28,648 nucleotides of DNA from CAZCGA01 sp964498075. Its GTDB lineage: Bacteria > Desulfobacterota > Binatia > HRBIN30. A model generated the notes under the pieces. The model ran no database searches, had not been told where the DNA came from, and saw only the letters and a program-made list of their open reading frames with translations. A program made the translations under genes and the position numbers. The stretch covers positions 1 through 28,648 of the forward strand of contig CAZCGA010000081.1 of the NCBI GenBank assembly GCA_964498075.1, in the 5' to 3' direction. Below, one piece after another: positions 1-7,696 of the stretch (positions are counted from its first letter, which is position 1; each line of letters opens with the position of its first letter).

Positions 1-843
1 GATCAACCGATGCATCATGGTGAAAATCTACCCACACGCTTTGGAGAAGAGGCTAACAACAAGATCGTCGCCGAACGCTCGTACATGCAGGCCACGAACA
101 CCCGCGTCGTGATGTTCGAGATGTGCGGCAACGACGGCCTGCAGGCGCGCAGCAACTTCGCCGGCCAGTCGGGTACCTGCAACTACGCCCCGCTGGACAG
201 CGCGCTGGCGAATTGCACGACCTACCTGCAGGCGGCGATGCAGTACATCGACGCCAACGCCTACTCGGGGACGAAGGTGAAGATGGTCTCCAACCTCTAC
301 TACCCTGGGTACGCCGCGGACAACGCCCTCAGCGGCTGCAACGACCCGATAACCGGGCAGAAGATCAACAAGCAGACCAAGTTCCTGCCGTACCTCGCCA
401 AGATGAACTGGCGTGCCTGCAGCTTCGCCAACACCTACGGCTTCAAGTGCGCCGACAGCTTCGCGCAGTTCATGGGCGCGGACTACGACTCGAACAGCGA
501 CGGGCAGATCGACTCGGATGCGCTGCGCTATGTCCAGGGTGAGTCGGAAGCGGGCTACGTGAACCGCATCAGCATGACGTTGCGCTCGACGCTGCGTGAC
601 GCCAACACGCACTTCATCAACGTGAGCACGAGCTACGACTACATCCAGTCGGACGATACGCACCCGACGTACTACCTGTCGTCGACGATTGGCCTCAACA
701 TCTTCACCGGCTCGGGCTCGGGATCGGGGTCGCCCGACTTCAGCGCCAGCCAGATCGTCGGCGGCAAGAACCCGGTGTGGAACCAGACCGGCCACGAGCG
801 CATGGGTTGGGCGCTGTCCGTCTTCAACCCAGCGACGCCCTGA
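1..843 (+). CDS. SGNH/GDSL-family secreted hydrolase, 5' end cut by the window
   Basis: The reading frame is open from base 1, so the true start and the catalytic-serine block (GDS) lie outside the window. Two later SGNH blocks are visible, numbered from the ATG at base 10: Gly40-Asn41-Asp42 (block III GxND) and Asp215-x-x-His218 (block V, the catalytic Asp/His pair). Members hydrolyse esters of lipids, acylated sugars or small molecules; the substrate here cannot be told. Six cysteines (39, 57, 69, 110, 137, 147) suggest disulfides and an extracytoplasmic protein. Residues 160-170 (DSNSDGQIDSD) look like an EF-hand or dockerin-type calcium loop. A Gly-Ser stretch at about 234-241 links to a short C-terminal tail that ends by base 843. 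The next gene is convergent. I am confident of the superfamily only. Confidence 0.8.
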   Translation, partial: DQPMHHGENLPTRFGEEANNKIVAERSYMQATNTRVVMFEMCGNDGLQARSNFAGQSGTCNYAPLDSALANCTTYLQAAMQYIDANAYSGTKVKMVSNLYYPGYAADNALSGCNDPITGQKINKQTKFLPYLAKMNWRACSFANTYGFKCADSFAQFMGADYDSNSDGQIDSDALRYVQGESEAGYVNRISMTLRSTLRDANTHFINVSTSYDYIQSDDTHPTYYLSSTIGLNIFTGSGSGSGSPDFSASQIVGGKNPVWNQTGHERMGWALSVFNPATP

Positions 844-1021
844 GCGCAAGGCAGTCACTGCACCACGCAGACGCGGAGGGCACGGTGCGGCTCACCCTCC
901 GGGTCTGCGGAGGTGCCGCGGTAACCCCGAGCCGACACCTGGCCTAGCAGCGTGTCGGACTTGGAAGCCTGCAGCGACCCAACGGGGAGCGGGCCATAGA
1001 AAATGACGCTGGCTGCAGGCC
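844..1021. other. Convergent intergenic spacer with a 9-bp inverted repeat
   Basis: This 178-bp gap separates two convergent stop codons. It contains a perfect 9-bp inverted repeat, GCCTGCAGC at 967-975 and GCTGCAGGC at 1012-1020, with a 36-base loop. The position would suit a bidirectional terminator, but the loop is long and no T-run follows. A degenerate mobile-element end is an alternative that cannot be tested here. No convincing gene is present in the gap. Confidence 0.3.
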
Positions 1022-1897
1022 CTAGCGCTCCAAGTTCTGACGGGGGTTGACGACGTGCCGATCGAGAAACAGCGCCATGACGGCGGCGCATTGCCGGCCG
1101 AACTCCGGTGATGCATCGAAGGCATGCGGCGCACCCTCGTAGATGTGAAGCTCGGCGCGCGCCCCGGCCGCGTTCAGCGCGCGGTACATCCGCAGGCTCT
1201 CATCAGCCGCCACCAGCGCATCATTGTTCCCGGTGATCAGCAGGGCCGGCGGGAAGTCCGGCCGCACGTAGGCGATCGGACTGGCCCCACGAACGCGCGC
1301 GGGCGACGTGTCACGGCCGAGCAGGAACGCAATCGCGTCATTCAAAGGCGGTCCCTCGATCTCCTCGATGGACTGCTCGACGTGCTCTGTCAGCGCGATG
1401 TTCTTCACGCCCAGGTTCGTTGGCGCGTAGAAGGCGATCACCGCGGCCACGTCGGTGTGCACGCCGAGGTGGCTACCGTCGCCCTCAAACTCCGCGAGAT
1501 GTGGCGTCGCCCCCAGCATGAGCGAGAGATGCCCACCAGCCGAATTGCCCGAGACGGCAATCTTGCGTGGCTCGATGCCCAGCCGCGCACTGTTGGCACG
1601 CATCCAGCGGAGTGCGGCCTTGACGTCGTGCAGCTGAGCCGGCCACTTCGCCTCGCCCGCAAGCCGGTACTCGCAGGCGACGCAGGTGTAGCCGATCCGC
1701 CCGAGCAAGATGCCGTAGCCGCGCAGCTGCGTGCGGTCGCCGCGTACCCACCCACCGCCGTGGACGAGCAGCACGCCTGCGTCGTTCGCGGTTCCCGCGG
1801 GTGGCGTGTACACGTCGCAGCACAGCTCGCGTCCACCTGCGCTGCCGAACACGACCCCGGTCTGCACCGTCACCCGTCCGGCTCCTGCATCGCTCAT
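1022..1897 (-). CDS. Alpha/beta-hydrolase (HSL / BD-FAE-like esterase)
   Basis: This 291-residue protein has a full set of alpha/beta-hydrolase motifs. The oxyanion-hole motif HGGGW is at 46-50 and the nucleophile elbow GNSAGG at 117-122, with Ser119 as the likely nucleophile. The acid is probably Asp226 (in GNND) and the base His258 (in APHAF). HGGGW plus GxSAGG is typical of the hormone-sensitive-lipase family and of BD-FAE/kynurenine-formamidase-like esterases, which cleave short-chain or acetylated esters. There is no signal peptide, so it is probably cytoplasmic. The ATG at 1897 is preceded only by a weak purine stretch. It is transcribed divergently from the small exported protein at 1997 and has no operon partner. 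The substrate is unknown. Confidence 0.88.
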   Translation of the reverse strand: MSDAGAGRVTVQTGVVFGSAGGRELCCDVYTPPAGTANDAGVLLVHGGGWVRGDRTQLRGYGILLGRIGYTCVACEYRLAGEAKWPAQLHDVKAALRWMRANSARLGIEPRKIAVSGNSAGGHLSLMLGATPHLAEFEGDGSHLGVHTDVAAVIAFYAPTNLGVKNIALTEHVEQSIEEIEGPPLNDAIAFLLGRDTSPARVRGASPIAYVRPDFPPALLITGNNDALVAADESLRMYRALNAAGARAELHIYEGAPHAFDASPEFGRQCAAVMALFLDRHVVNPRQNLER

Positions 1898-1996
1898 GAC
1901 GCCTGCAATACTGCGGCACCGGCGCGCGCGTCAACTACCAAGAATTCGGCTGCGGACGCGGCCGTCTCATGGTACTGAGAGGTCGTGGGAGCCCGC
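1898..1996. promoter_or_regulatory. Divergent intergenic region, presumed promoters
   Basis: Ninety-nine bases separate the start of the minus-strand esterase from the plus-strand ATG at 1997, so promoters for both must lie here or overlap the genes. GGGAG at 1988-1992 sits five bases from the ATG at 1997 and is the best ribosome-binding site, which is why I prefer 1997 over the GTG at 1985. No clear -35/-10 pair was found. Confidence 0.4.
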
Positions 1997-2332
1997 ATGT
2001 CGACGAGAGTGACGGTGACGCTTGCAGCCGTACTGGGCCTGGCGATCGTCAACTGCCCGCGTGCGGGTGCGCAGAGCGACCCGATGCCCCTCGGCGCGCC
2101 GGCGGTGAAGGAAGTCGAAGCGCTGCAGGAGGCGATACGCGCTCAGCCGGAGCTCATGGAAGCGATCAACGCGCTGCGGTCCGACCCCGAATTCCAGAAG
2201 GTGCTCAACGACCCCGAGATCGGTGCGGCGCTGCAGTCCGGGAACCTCGAAGCCCTGCTTGCCAATCCCAAGATCAACGGCCTCGTGGACAACCCCGAGG
2301 TGCAAGTGATCACCAAGAAGCTGACCCAGTAG
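1997..2332 (+). CDS. Small exported protein with DP/NP helical repeats
   Basis: This 111-residue protein of unknown function has an N-terminal signal peptide: Arg4, a hydrophobic stretch at about 6-19, and an AGA cleavage site near residue 25. The mature part is short, charged and predicted helical. Acidic or Asn residues followed by Pro occur at 63-64, 72-73, 90-91 and 99-100. Their spacing of 9, 18 and 9 residues is a two-fold repeat of 27 residues. The pattern resembles the STI1/Hop DP-type helical module (helix, DP turn, helix), though that module is usually cytosolic and part of larger proteins. Cys20 is not in a good lipobox. A GTG four codons upstream is an alternative start. It stands alone between divergent and convergent neighbours. 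Confidence 0.7.
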   Translation: MSTRVTVTLAAVLGLAIVNCPRAGAQSDPMPLGAPAVKEVEALQEAIRAQPELMEAINALRSDPEFQKVLNDPEIGAALQSGNLEALLANPKINGLVDNPEVQVITKKLTQ

Positions 2333-2349
2333 GCCGCGTCGAGCGTGCC

Positions 2350-3225
2350 TCAGATCGCGTCGGACTCGCCCCAAACAAAGAGCGGTTGCATCGCGTAGCG
2401 CGACACGTCCGCGTCGAGCTCGGCGGGCGACGGCGCGGCGCCGGCCGCCGCCGCGTCGAGGATGAGCCGCAGGATGCTGGCATCGCTCGACGAGCTCAGA
2501 AAGAAATCGTCGCGGTCGAGGACGAAACGGACGGCGCGGCCAATGGCGTCCGGCTCCCTGAGCGGCTCATACCAACTGAAGCGCCGCTGCGTGTCGTCTT
2601 GCCACCGCCGCCGTGCCACCGACTTGATCGTCTGCACCGCGACGCCGCGCTCGCGACAGAGTGCCTGCAACGCCTCGAAGTCGGCGGCGTACTCCGGCAT
2701 GCGCATCATGGTGAAGTTGTAGGGCAGCAGGACGGAGTCGAACGCGAAGCGTTCGAGACTGCGGCGATGCATCGCGGCGACACGCGTGCCGTGTCCGGTG
2801 ACGCCGATGAAGCGCACCAGCCCGCGGTCGCGCGCCTCGACCAGGGCTTCGAGCGCACCGCCCGGACCGAGTGCCGTCTCCCACTCACGCTCGTCGACCA
2901 GGTTGTGCAGCTGGATGAGATCGATCTGCTCGACGCGCAACCGTTCGAGCGAACGCCGAACGCTGTCGCGGGCACCGGCGTAGGTCCGGTCGCCGGTTTT
3001 GCTGGCGAGGAAGAAGCGCTTGCGATGCTGCTCCATCCACGGGCCGACACGCAGCTCCGAGTCGCCGTACGAGGCGGCCGTATCGATGTGGTTGATGCGG
3101 TACTCCAGCAGGATGTCGAGGATCTGATCTGCCTTCTCCTGCCGCATGGCGCCCAACGCCGCCGCGCCGAAGATGACCCGCGTGCTCTGGTGTCCGGTGC
3201 GTCCGAATGGGACTGTGCTGATCAT
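2350..3225 (-). CDS. Aldo/keto reductase family protein
   Basis: This 291-residue protein is an NAD(P)H-dependent oxidoreductase of the aldo/keto reductase superfamily. The catalytic tetrad fits Asp48 (in NHIDTA), Tyr53 (in ASYGDSE), Lys76 (in ASKTGDR) and His107 (in IQLHNL), at the normal spacings. The length is a little below the usual 300-340. It starts 18 bases downstream of the short-chain dehydrogenase at 3244, preceded by a strong GGGAGGGAG purine tract that sets the ATG at 3225. The two genes probably form an operon encoding two carbonyl/alcohol oxidoreductases acting on related small substrates. The substrate is unknown. Confidence 0.9.
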   Translation of the reverse strand: MISTVPFGRTGHQSTRVIFGAAALGAMRQEKADQILDILLEYRINHIDTAASYGDSELRVGPWMEQHRKRFFLASKTGDRTYAGARDSVRRSLERLRVEQIDLIQLHNLVDEREWETALGPGGALEALVEARDRGLVRFIGVTGHGTRVAAMHRRSLERFAFDSVLLPYNFTMMRMPEYAADFEALQALCRERGVAVQTIKSVARRRWQDDTQRRFSWYEPLREPDAIGRAVRFVLDRDDFFLSSSSDASILRLILDAAAAGAAPSPAELDADVSRYAMQPLFVWGESDAI

Positions 3226-3243
3226 CGCTCCCTCCCGTCTCCC

Positions 3244-4023
3244 TCAAGTGTTCTGGATCGTCATGCCGCCGTCGACCACCAGCACCGCGCCGTTGATGTA
3301 GGACGCTGCCGGCAGCACCAAGCTGAGCGTCGCGTGCGCCACTTCCTCCGGTTCGCCGTAGCGGCGCAGCGGGACGCGGCGGCGGGCGAACTTCTGCTTG
3401 GCTTCGTCGGGGATCACTGCCGTCATCCCGGTGTGGATGGGACCCGGACACACGCAGTTGACGGTGACGCCCTGCGAGCCCAGCTCGACGGCCAGCGCGC
3501 GTGTCAGCCCGATCACACCATGCTTGCTGCTGGTGTACGGGCTGATGAACGCCGTCGCGCCGAGCCCTTCCGTGGAGGCGATGTTCACCACCCGTCCGCT
3601 GCGCTGCGCCTTGAGGTACGGCAGGCACGCGCGGATCAACTGGGCGTGAGCCGTGAGGTTCACTGCGAGCGTGCGCGCCCAGGCGCCGTCGAAGTCGTCG
3701 CTATCGATCGGTGCGGGCAGACTCACGCCGGCGTTGTTGACGAGGATGTCGATCCCGCCGAAGCGCGCCACCGCCCCGCGGACCAGTGCAGCAACCGCGG
3801 TAGAGTCGGTGACGTCAACCGTCCAGCTCGCCGCTGTTCCACCGGCGTCAACGATCTCGCGTACCACGGTGTCCACGCCGCCGGCGTTGACGTCGACGAC
3901 GGCAACCTTCGCACCTTCATCGGCGAAGAGGTGGGCCGTGGCGCGACCCATGCCGCTCCCCGCACCGGTGACGATGGCGACCTTGCCGGCGATGGAGCGG
4001 CTGAGTGCGGTGAGGCGTCCCAT
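3244..4023 (-). CDS. Short-chain dehydrogenase/reductase (FabG-like)
   Basis: This 259-residue classical SDR has the nucleotide-binding motif TGAGSGMG at 19-26, NNAG at 96-99, Asn122 in a VNL context, and the catalytic set Ser150, Tyr163 and Lys167 (YTSSK). Asp44 at the end of beta-2 favours NAD over NADP. The C-terminal GAVLVVDGG motif is typical of 3-oxoacyl-ACP-reductase-like and sugar or alcohol dehydrogenase members. It is the first gene of a likely two-gene minus-strand operon with the aldo/keto reductase. The ATG at 4023 has no strong Shine-Dalgarno sequence. The substrate cannot be assigned from sequence. Confidence 0.9.
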   Translation of the reverse strand: MGRLTALSRSIAGKVAIVTGAGSGMGRATAHLFADEGAKVAVVDVNAGGVDTVVREIVDAGGTAASWTVDVTDSTAVAALVRGAVARFGGIDILVNNAGVSLPAPIDSDDFDGAWARTLAVNLTAHAQLIRACLPYLKAQRSGRVVNIASTEGLGATAFISPYTSSKHGVIGLTRALAVELGSQGVTVNCVCPGPIHTGMTAVIPDEAKQKFARRRVPLRRYGEPEEVAHATLSLVLPAASYINGAVLVVDGGMTIQNT

Positions 4024-4143
4024 GGCGGCGCGATCCTACAGCGTACCGCCACGAGGCGCCAGGCTGGGTTCGCTAGCGTGGAACGGGACGCCGATACGCT
4101 GACGCTGAAGTGCATGCCCTAAGACTGCTCACGGTGCGTGTCT

Positions 4144-5037
4144 TCACCGCAGGAACGGGAGGAGCACGAGGAGCGGAACTCCACCGTAGTAGACGACCCC
4201 GCAGGTTACCTCCACGGCGCGCCGCACCGCGCGTGCGCGCGCGGGTGCAATCCATGCGGCCAGGAGCGCCACGCCCTCTGCCGCCGCCCGCCAGATGCTG
4301 GCGTAGAGCAGCACGTAGATCGACGCCAGCCCCCACGACACGCCGAACGTCGTCAGGTACGGCACGAGGCCTTCGAGGTAGTACTGACCGAGCAACCCGC
4401 CGTAAGCGATGTGCTGATGCGCGTTGAACCACACCGCCGTCGGCACGAGCGCAAAGAGGACGAACTTGCCAAGGAAATAGTGCCAGCGCCGCCGCCCGGC
4501 CCCGCGCTTCGCGTGTGCGTACACCACGATGGGATGGTGCAGCGCCGCGCGCGCGGCTTCGACGCCGGCGACGTTCGCCAGCGCCGAGAGCAGCGGCGTG
4601 GGATCGATGAGCTGGAGGCCGTAACGCAAGCGACGGCCGGATCGCATCCACAGCGAGCAGCCCGGGCCCGGCAGCGGCAGCGCCCAAGGCACGACCCGCG
4701 CGATCGCCGTGGATGGCACTTCCAGTCGCAGGTCGCGCCGTTGGGCGATGAGCCCGCCGTGCCAGACTTCCACGTCCACGACGAAGGCGCGCTCGATCAA
4801 CCAAGCCGCGACGCCCGGGAGGAGCGCGCAGACGGCGAGCACGTGTGCCAGGACCCGAAGTGCCGCAGGCTCCTCCGCGACGAGGATGCCCAGGCCAATC
4901 ACCGGCAGGCTCGCACGGCTGACGCCCACGAGCGCCGCCGCGACGACGCGCCACGCCATCGGATAGGCGCACGCACGCAGCCCCGCCGGCGAATCCGCCT
5001 GGTGCTCGTTGGAGCTACCCACCGTTCCTTCGGGCAT
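4144..5037 (-). CDS. Unrecognised multi-pass membrane protein, last gene of the ligase operon
   Basis: I do not recognise this roughly 297-residue protein. Its first third has two hydrophobic segments. A soluble stretch of alternating hydrophobic residues follows (from VDVEVWHGGLIAQRRDL to RRLRYGLQLIDP), a pattern like the membrane-anchored bacterial PH (DUF304-type) fold. The last third has about three or four more membrane segments. Its 5' end overlaps the 3' end of the O-antigen polymerase/ligase at 5015 by 23 bases if the ATG at 5037 is used. A TTG at 5061 and a GTG at 5022 are alternatives. Co-transcription with two ligase/polymerase proteins suggests a role in glycan transfer or in the envelope, but that is inference from position only. 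Confidence 0.65.
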   Translation of the reverse strand: MPEGTVGSSNEHQADSPAGLRACAYPMAWRVVAAALVGVSRASLPVIGLGILVAEEPAALRVLAHVLAVCALLPGVAAWLIERAFVVDVEVWHGGLIAQRRDLRLEVPSTAIARVVPWALPLPGPGCSLWMRSGRRLRYGLQLIDPTPLLSALANVAGVEAARAALHHPIVVYAHAKRGAGRRRWHYFLGKFVLFALVPTAVWFNAHQHIAYGGLLGQYYLEGLVPYLTTFGVSWGLASIYVLLYASIWRAAAEGVALLAAWIAPARARAVRRAVEVTCGVVYYGGVPLLVLLPFLR

Positions 5038-6382
5038 CGACGCCGGCAGCGATCCCGGCAACCAGGAAGAGCAACCCGTGGTCGATCGGCGCGAAGCTCA
5101 ACTCGTGGAAGAGCCACGGGCCGATATAGATACCCAATGTACCCAGCAACAACGCACCGGGCATGCGGACCCACTCCGGTGCACGGGTGTCGCGCCAGAT
5201 CCGCCACGCCGTACGCGCCCAGTACCACAGCAGCGTCAGGAACGACCCCAAGCCGATCAGGCCGGTCTCAGTCAGCAGACTCAGGAAGGTGTTGTGATGT
5301 GAGTAGGGCCGGATCGCTTCCAGGTCCAGCGAGGTGGACCGGTCAGTGAGATATGGCAGCTTGGCGTCGGGAAAGTGACCAAAGTGGACGCCGAACCATG
5401 GACGGTCCAAGAACATGCGCCACGACACGTACGTAAAGCTCAGCCGGAGAATCGCGGACTGCCGCGTGCCCCGCGCGGTTTCGCGGCCGCGCTGAAAGCC
5501 CATCAGCGTGTCCCATTTGACTGTCACCACGAACAGCCCAGCCGCGACCATGCCCCCCAGCACGGCTGCTCGCCAGTACCGGCGCAACGTCAGCGCGAAC
5601 ACCGTGAGGAGACCCAGCCACATTCCCAGCCACACACCGCGCGTATAACTGAAGAACAGTGCCATGAGGAACAACGGCAGCAATGCGTAGACGAGCCACC
5701 GTCGGACTCCGTTCGAATGAGCCGCCCACAACCAGGCGCTCAACATGCCGACGCCTACGTACAGCCCGAAAGTGACCGGCGATAGCATCGGCCCGCGCGC
5801 ACAGCCGAAGGCGCGGCCGAGGTGAGGATCCGCGATATAGGGCGGGAACACGAGCCACCACTGCTGCGAAACCTCGAACACCCCGGTCGCGGCCAGATAG
5901 GTCGCGAAGCCGGCCAGCGCTTCGCACGTGGCTCGCACCCGGCGCTCGGTCAGGGGGGTTTGACGGGCGACCCAATAGACGATGGCCGGGAACACGTACC
6001 CGGCGACGAGCCGCCACCACGGACGCGCTTGGCCAGGGCCTGCATCGCGCCAGTCTGCGGTGAACGTGCTAACTGCTAAGACTGCCAGTAACACCCCTAG
6101 GACGACCTCCGCTTTGCGAATGGGCTTGGGATCGGCTCGACCGGACCAGCGGCTCATCACATAGCCGGCGACCAGACCCACCAGCATCAGCCGGTCGAGT
6201 GTGAGTCGCCACGGACCGACCGTGAAACTGACGAGCCGGTAGCCGAAGCAACACGCGACCACGAGCAGCGCGACACACCCCACGAGCAGCGATCCGCGAG
6301 CTGCCGACACACAGCCCCAGATCGCGAGGGCGATGCCTAGAATGATTGCGACGGTCGTCAAGGCGTCAGCGTGCCTCCGCAC
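5015..6382 (-). CDS. O-antigen ligase/polymerase family membrane protein (Wzy/WaaL-like)
   Basis: This polytopic protein of up to 455 residues has about ten or more hydrophobic segments. Two landmarks of the Wzy_C/O-antigen ligase family are visible: SYTRG at 245-249 followed by a membrane segment, and a large periplasmic loop running into HHNTFLSLLTETGLIGLGS (about 362-380) with the conserved His, Asn, Glu and Gly. Family members join lipid-linked glycans to lipid A, to proteins or to each other in the periplasm. It overlaps the preceding ligase gene by 17 bases. The start is uncertain: GTG at 6382, or TTG at 6361, which lies 12 bases after a GGAGG. It probably works on the product of the neighbouring glycosyltransferases; whether as ligase or polymerase is open. 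Confidence 0.85.
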   Translation of the reverse strand: MRRHADALTTVAIILGIALAIWGCVSAARGSLLVGCVALLVVACCFGYRLVSFTVGPWRLTLDRLMLVGLVAGYVMSRWSGRADPKPIRKAEVVLGVLLAVLAVSTFTADWRDAGPGQARPWWRLVAGYVFPAIVYWVARQTPLTERRVRATCEALAGFATYLAATGVFEVSQQWWLVFPPYIADPHLGRAFGCARGPMLSPVTFGLYVGVGMLSAWLWAAHSNGVRRWLVYALLPLFLMALFFSYTRGVWLGMWLGLLTVFALTLRRYWRAAVLGGMVAAGLFVVTVKWDTLMGFQRGRETARGTRQSAILRLSFTYVSWRMFLDRPWFGVHFGHFPDAKLPYLTDRSTSLDLEAIRPYSHHNTFLSLLTETGLIGLGSFLTLLWYWARTAWRIWRDTRAPEWVRMPGALLLGTLGIYIGPWLFHELSFAPIDHGLLFLVAGIAAGVDARRNGG

Positions 6383-7610
6383 TCTGCTGCAGAATGATCG
6401 TGATGGCGACGAGCTGATAGAAGAGATCGAAGTAGGGCAGGTTGATGAACACGCCGCCGCCGACGTACGCGAGCACGCTCACCTCGATGCCGTGGGCGTA
6501 GTGATACATCCATTGTCTGCCCGGATCATCGCGCGTCACGCGGATGGTGCGCCGCAGGCTGAGCAGAACGGACAGGACCAGTCCGCTGAACAACACCAGA
6601 CCGGTGAAGCCGTGCTCGGCGAGCACCTGCAAGAAGTGGTTGTGCGCATCGTGGTAGTCCGCATACCCGCGAAGGTAACGCTCGTACACCTCCGGGCCAA
6701 ATGGCCGGAAGCCGGCGCCCAGCACCGGGTGGTCAAGTCCCAGACGATAGGCAACGTACCCCGACTTCAAACGTTGCCCGCCGGAGGTGCCTGGGTGATA
6801 CGCCGTCGGGATGGTGGCCATTCTCTGGTACCACTGCGCCGGTGCCAGCGAGACGATCAGACCCGCCGCGAGCACGGCGCCGACGAGCCCCTTGTCCTGC
6901 AGTCGAGTCTTGAGGAAAAGGAGCGCCAGCACGACGATGAGACAAAGGAAGGAGCCGCGGGAATACGTTGCAACGATCGCCACGATCGAGCCGGCGAACG
7001 CCACGAGCAGGAAGTGTCGAAGCCACGGCGACCGCTCTTCATAGCGCAGATAGATCAGCAGCGGGAGCACGATGGTGAGCGCGAACGCCAGCCCGTTGTT
7101 GTCCGCGATGGTAGACTGCGGAGGACCAAAGAGCATCTGCTGCCCACCGGTGAGAACCGCCCAGATGCCTCCGGTCAGCCCGTAGTATCCGATCGACAGG
7201 GCGATGACCAAGAGCAGCAGGCGCAGCTTCCGGTGATCCTGAAAGAGCACCAGCGTGACCGCGGTCATCAACAGGATCTTCGAAACCTGGATGAGCTCAT
7301 AGCGCGCACGCTCGGGATGGATTGCGGTCAACAGCGTGGAGGACAGAAACGTCACCCACAGCGCCAGAAGCAGGTAGACCTCGCGGGTGCGCGGCATAGC
7401 CGCCCGGTCCTTGGTCAGCGGCAGGCCGAGGAGCGTCGCGATGGCGACCAGCTTCGCGAACGGTAGACTGTAGGCGAAGCCGTGCATGAGCCGATGCGGA
7501 TTCATGTAGCCGAGCCACGCGAACACCAGGACGCCGATCCACGGCCGCCAGACACACAAGGGCAGCGAGCCGACGACGATCAACGTGAGTAGGACATCTC
7601 CCAGCGGCAT
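6366..7610 (-). CDS. O-glycosylation ligase, exosortase A-associated type (PEP_O_lig-like)
   Basis: This 414-residue polytopic protein begins at the ATG at 7610; a TTG at 7697 would add a non-hydrophobic tail. Subfamily marks I recall for the exosortase A-associated putative O-glycosylation ligase (TIGR03097) are present: MNPHR at 36-40, GFAYSLPFA at 44-52, and ADNNGLA near 169-175. General ligase motifs follow: YSRG near 216-219 and a late loop with His323-Asn324-His325 and Glu332-x-Gly334. Such proteins sit in the inner membrane and are thought to transfer a lipid-linked glycan to an acceptor in the periplasm. It is first in a three-gene overlapping minus-strand block and diverges from the broken SGNH gene at 7697. 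No exosortase or PEP-CTERM substrate is visible in the window. Confidence 0.87.
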   Translation of the reverse strand: MPLGDVLLTLIVVGSLPLCVWRPWIGVLVFAWLGYMNPHRLMHGFAYSLPFAKLVAIATLLGLPLTKDRAAMPRTREVYLLLALWVTFLSSTLLTAIHPERARYELIQVSKILLMTAVTLVLFQDHRKLRLLLLVIALSIGYYGLTGGIWAVLTGGQQMLFGPPQSTIADNNGLAFALTIVLPLLIYLRYEERSPWLRHFLLVAFAGSIVAIVATYSRGSFLCLIVVLALLFLKTRLQDKGLVGAVLAAGLIVSLAPAQWYQRMATIPTAYHPGTSGGQRLKSGYVAYRLGLDHPVLGAGFRPFGPEVYERYLRGYADYHDAHNHFLQVLAEHGFTGLVLFSGLVLSVLLSLRRTIRVTRDDPGRQWMYHYAHGIEVSVLAYVGGGVFINLPYFDLFYQLVAITIILQQSAEAR

Positions 7611-7696
7611 GGCCAGTTGGGTGTATCGTGCCCGTCGTCGCCAGTCGAGATCTCGCCCATTGCCACGCCCGACGAGCAGCGAGTAAGGTCGTCGCA
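7611..7696. promoter_or_regulatory. Divergent promoter region between glycan blocks A and B
   Basis: These 86 bases separate the minus-strand O-glycosylation ligase start from the plus-strand ATG at 7697. AAGG at 7685-7688 is a modest ribosome-binding site for the plus gene. No convincing -35/-10 pair could be picked by eye, so promoters are inferred from geometry alone. Confidence 0.4.

Noticed and set aside
1969..4122. A 717-codon plus-strand open frame
   Set aside because: It runs antisense to the aldo/keto reductase and dehydrogenase genes, whose catalytic motifs are complete. Its translation is Arg/Ala/Gly/His-rich with no recognisable motif, as expected for the opposite strand of GC-rich genes.
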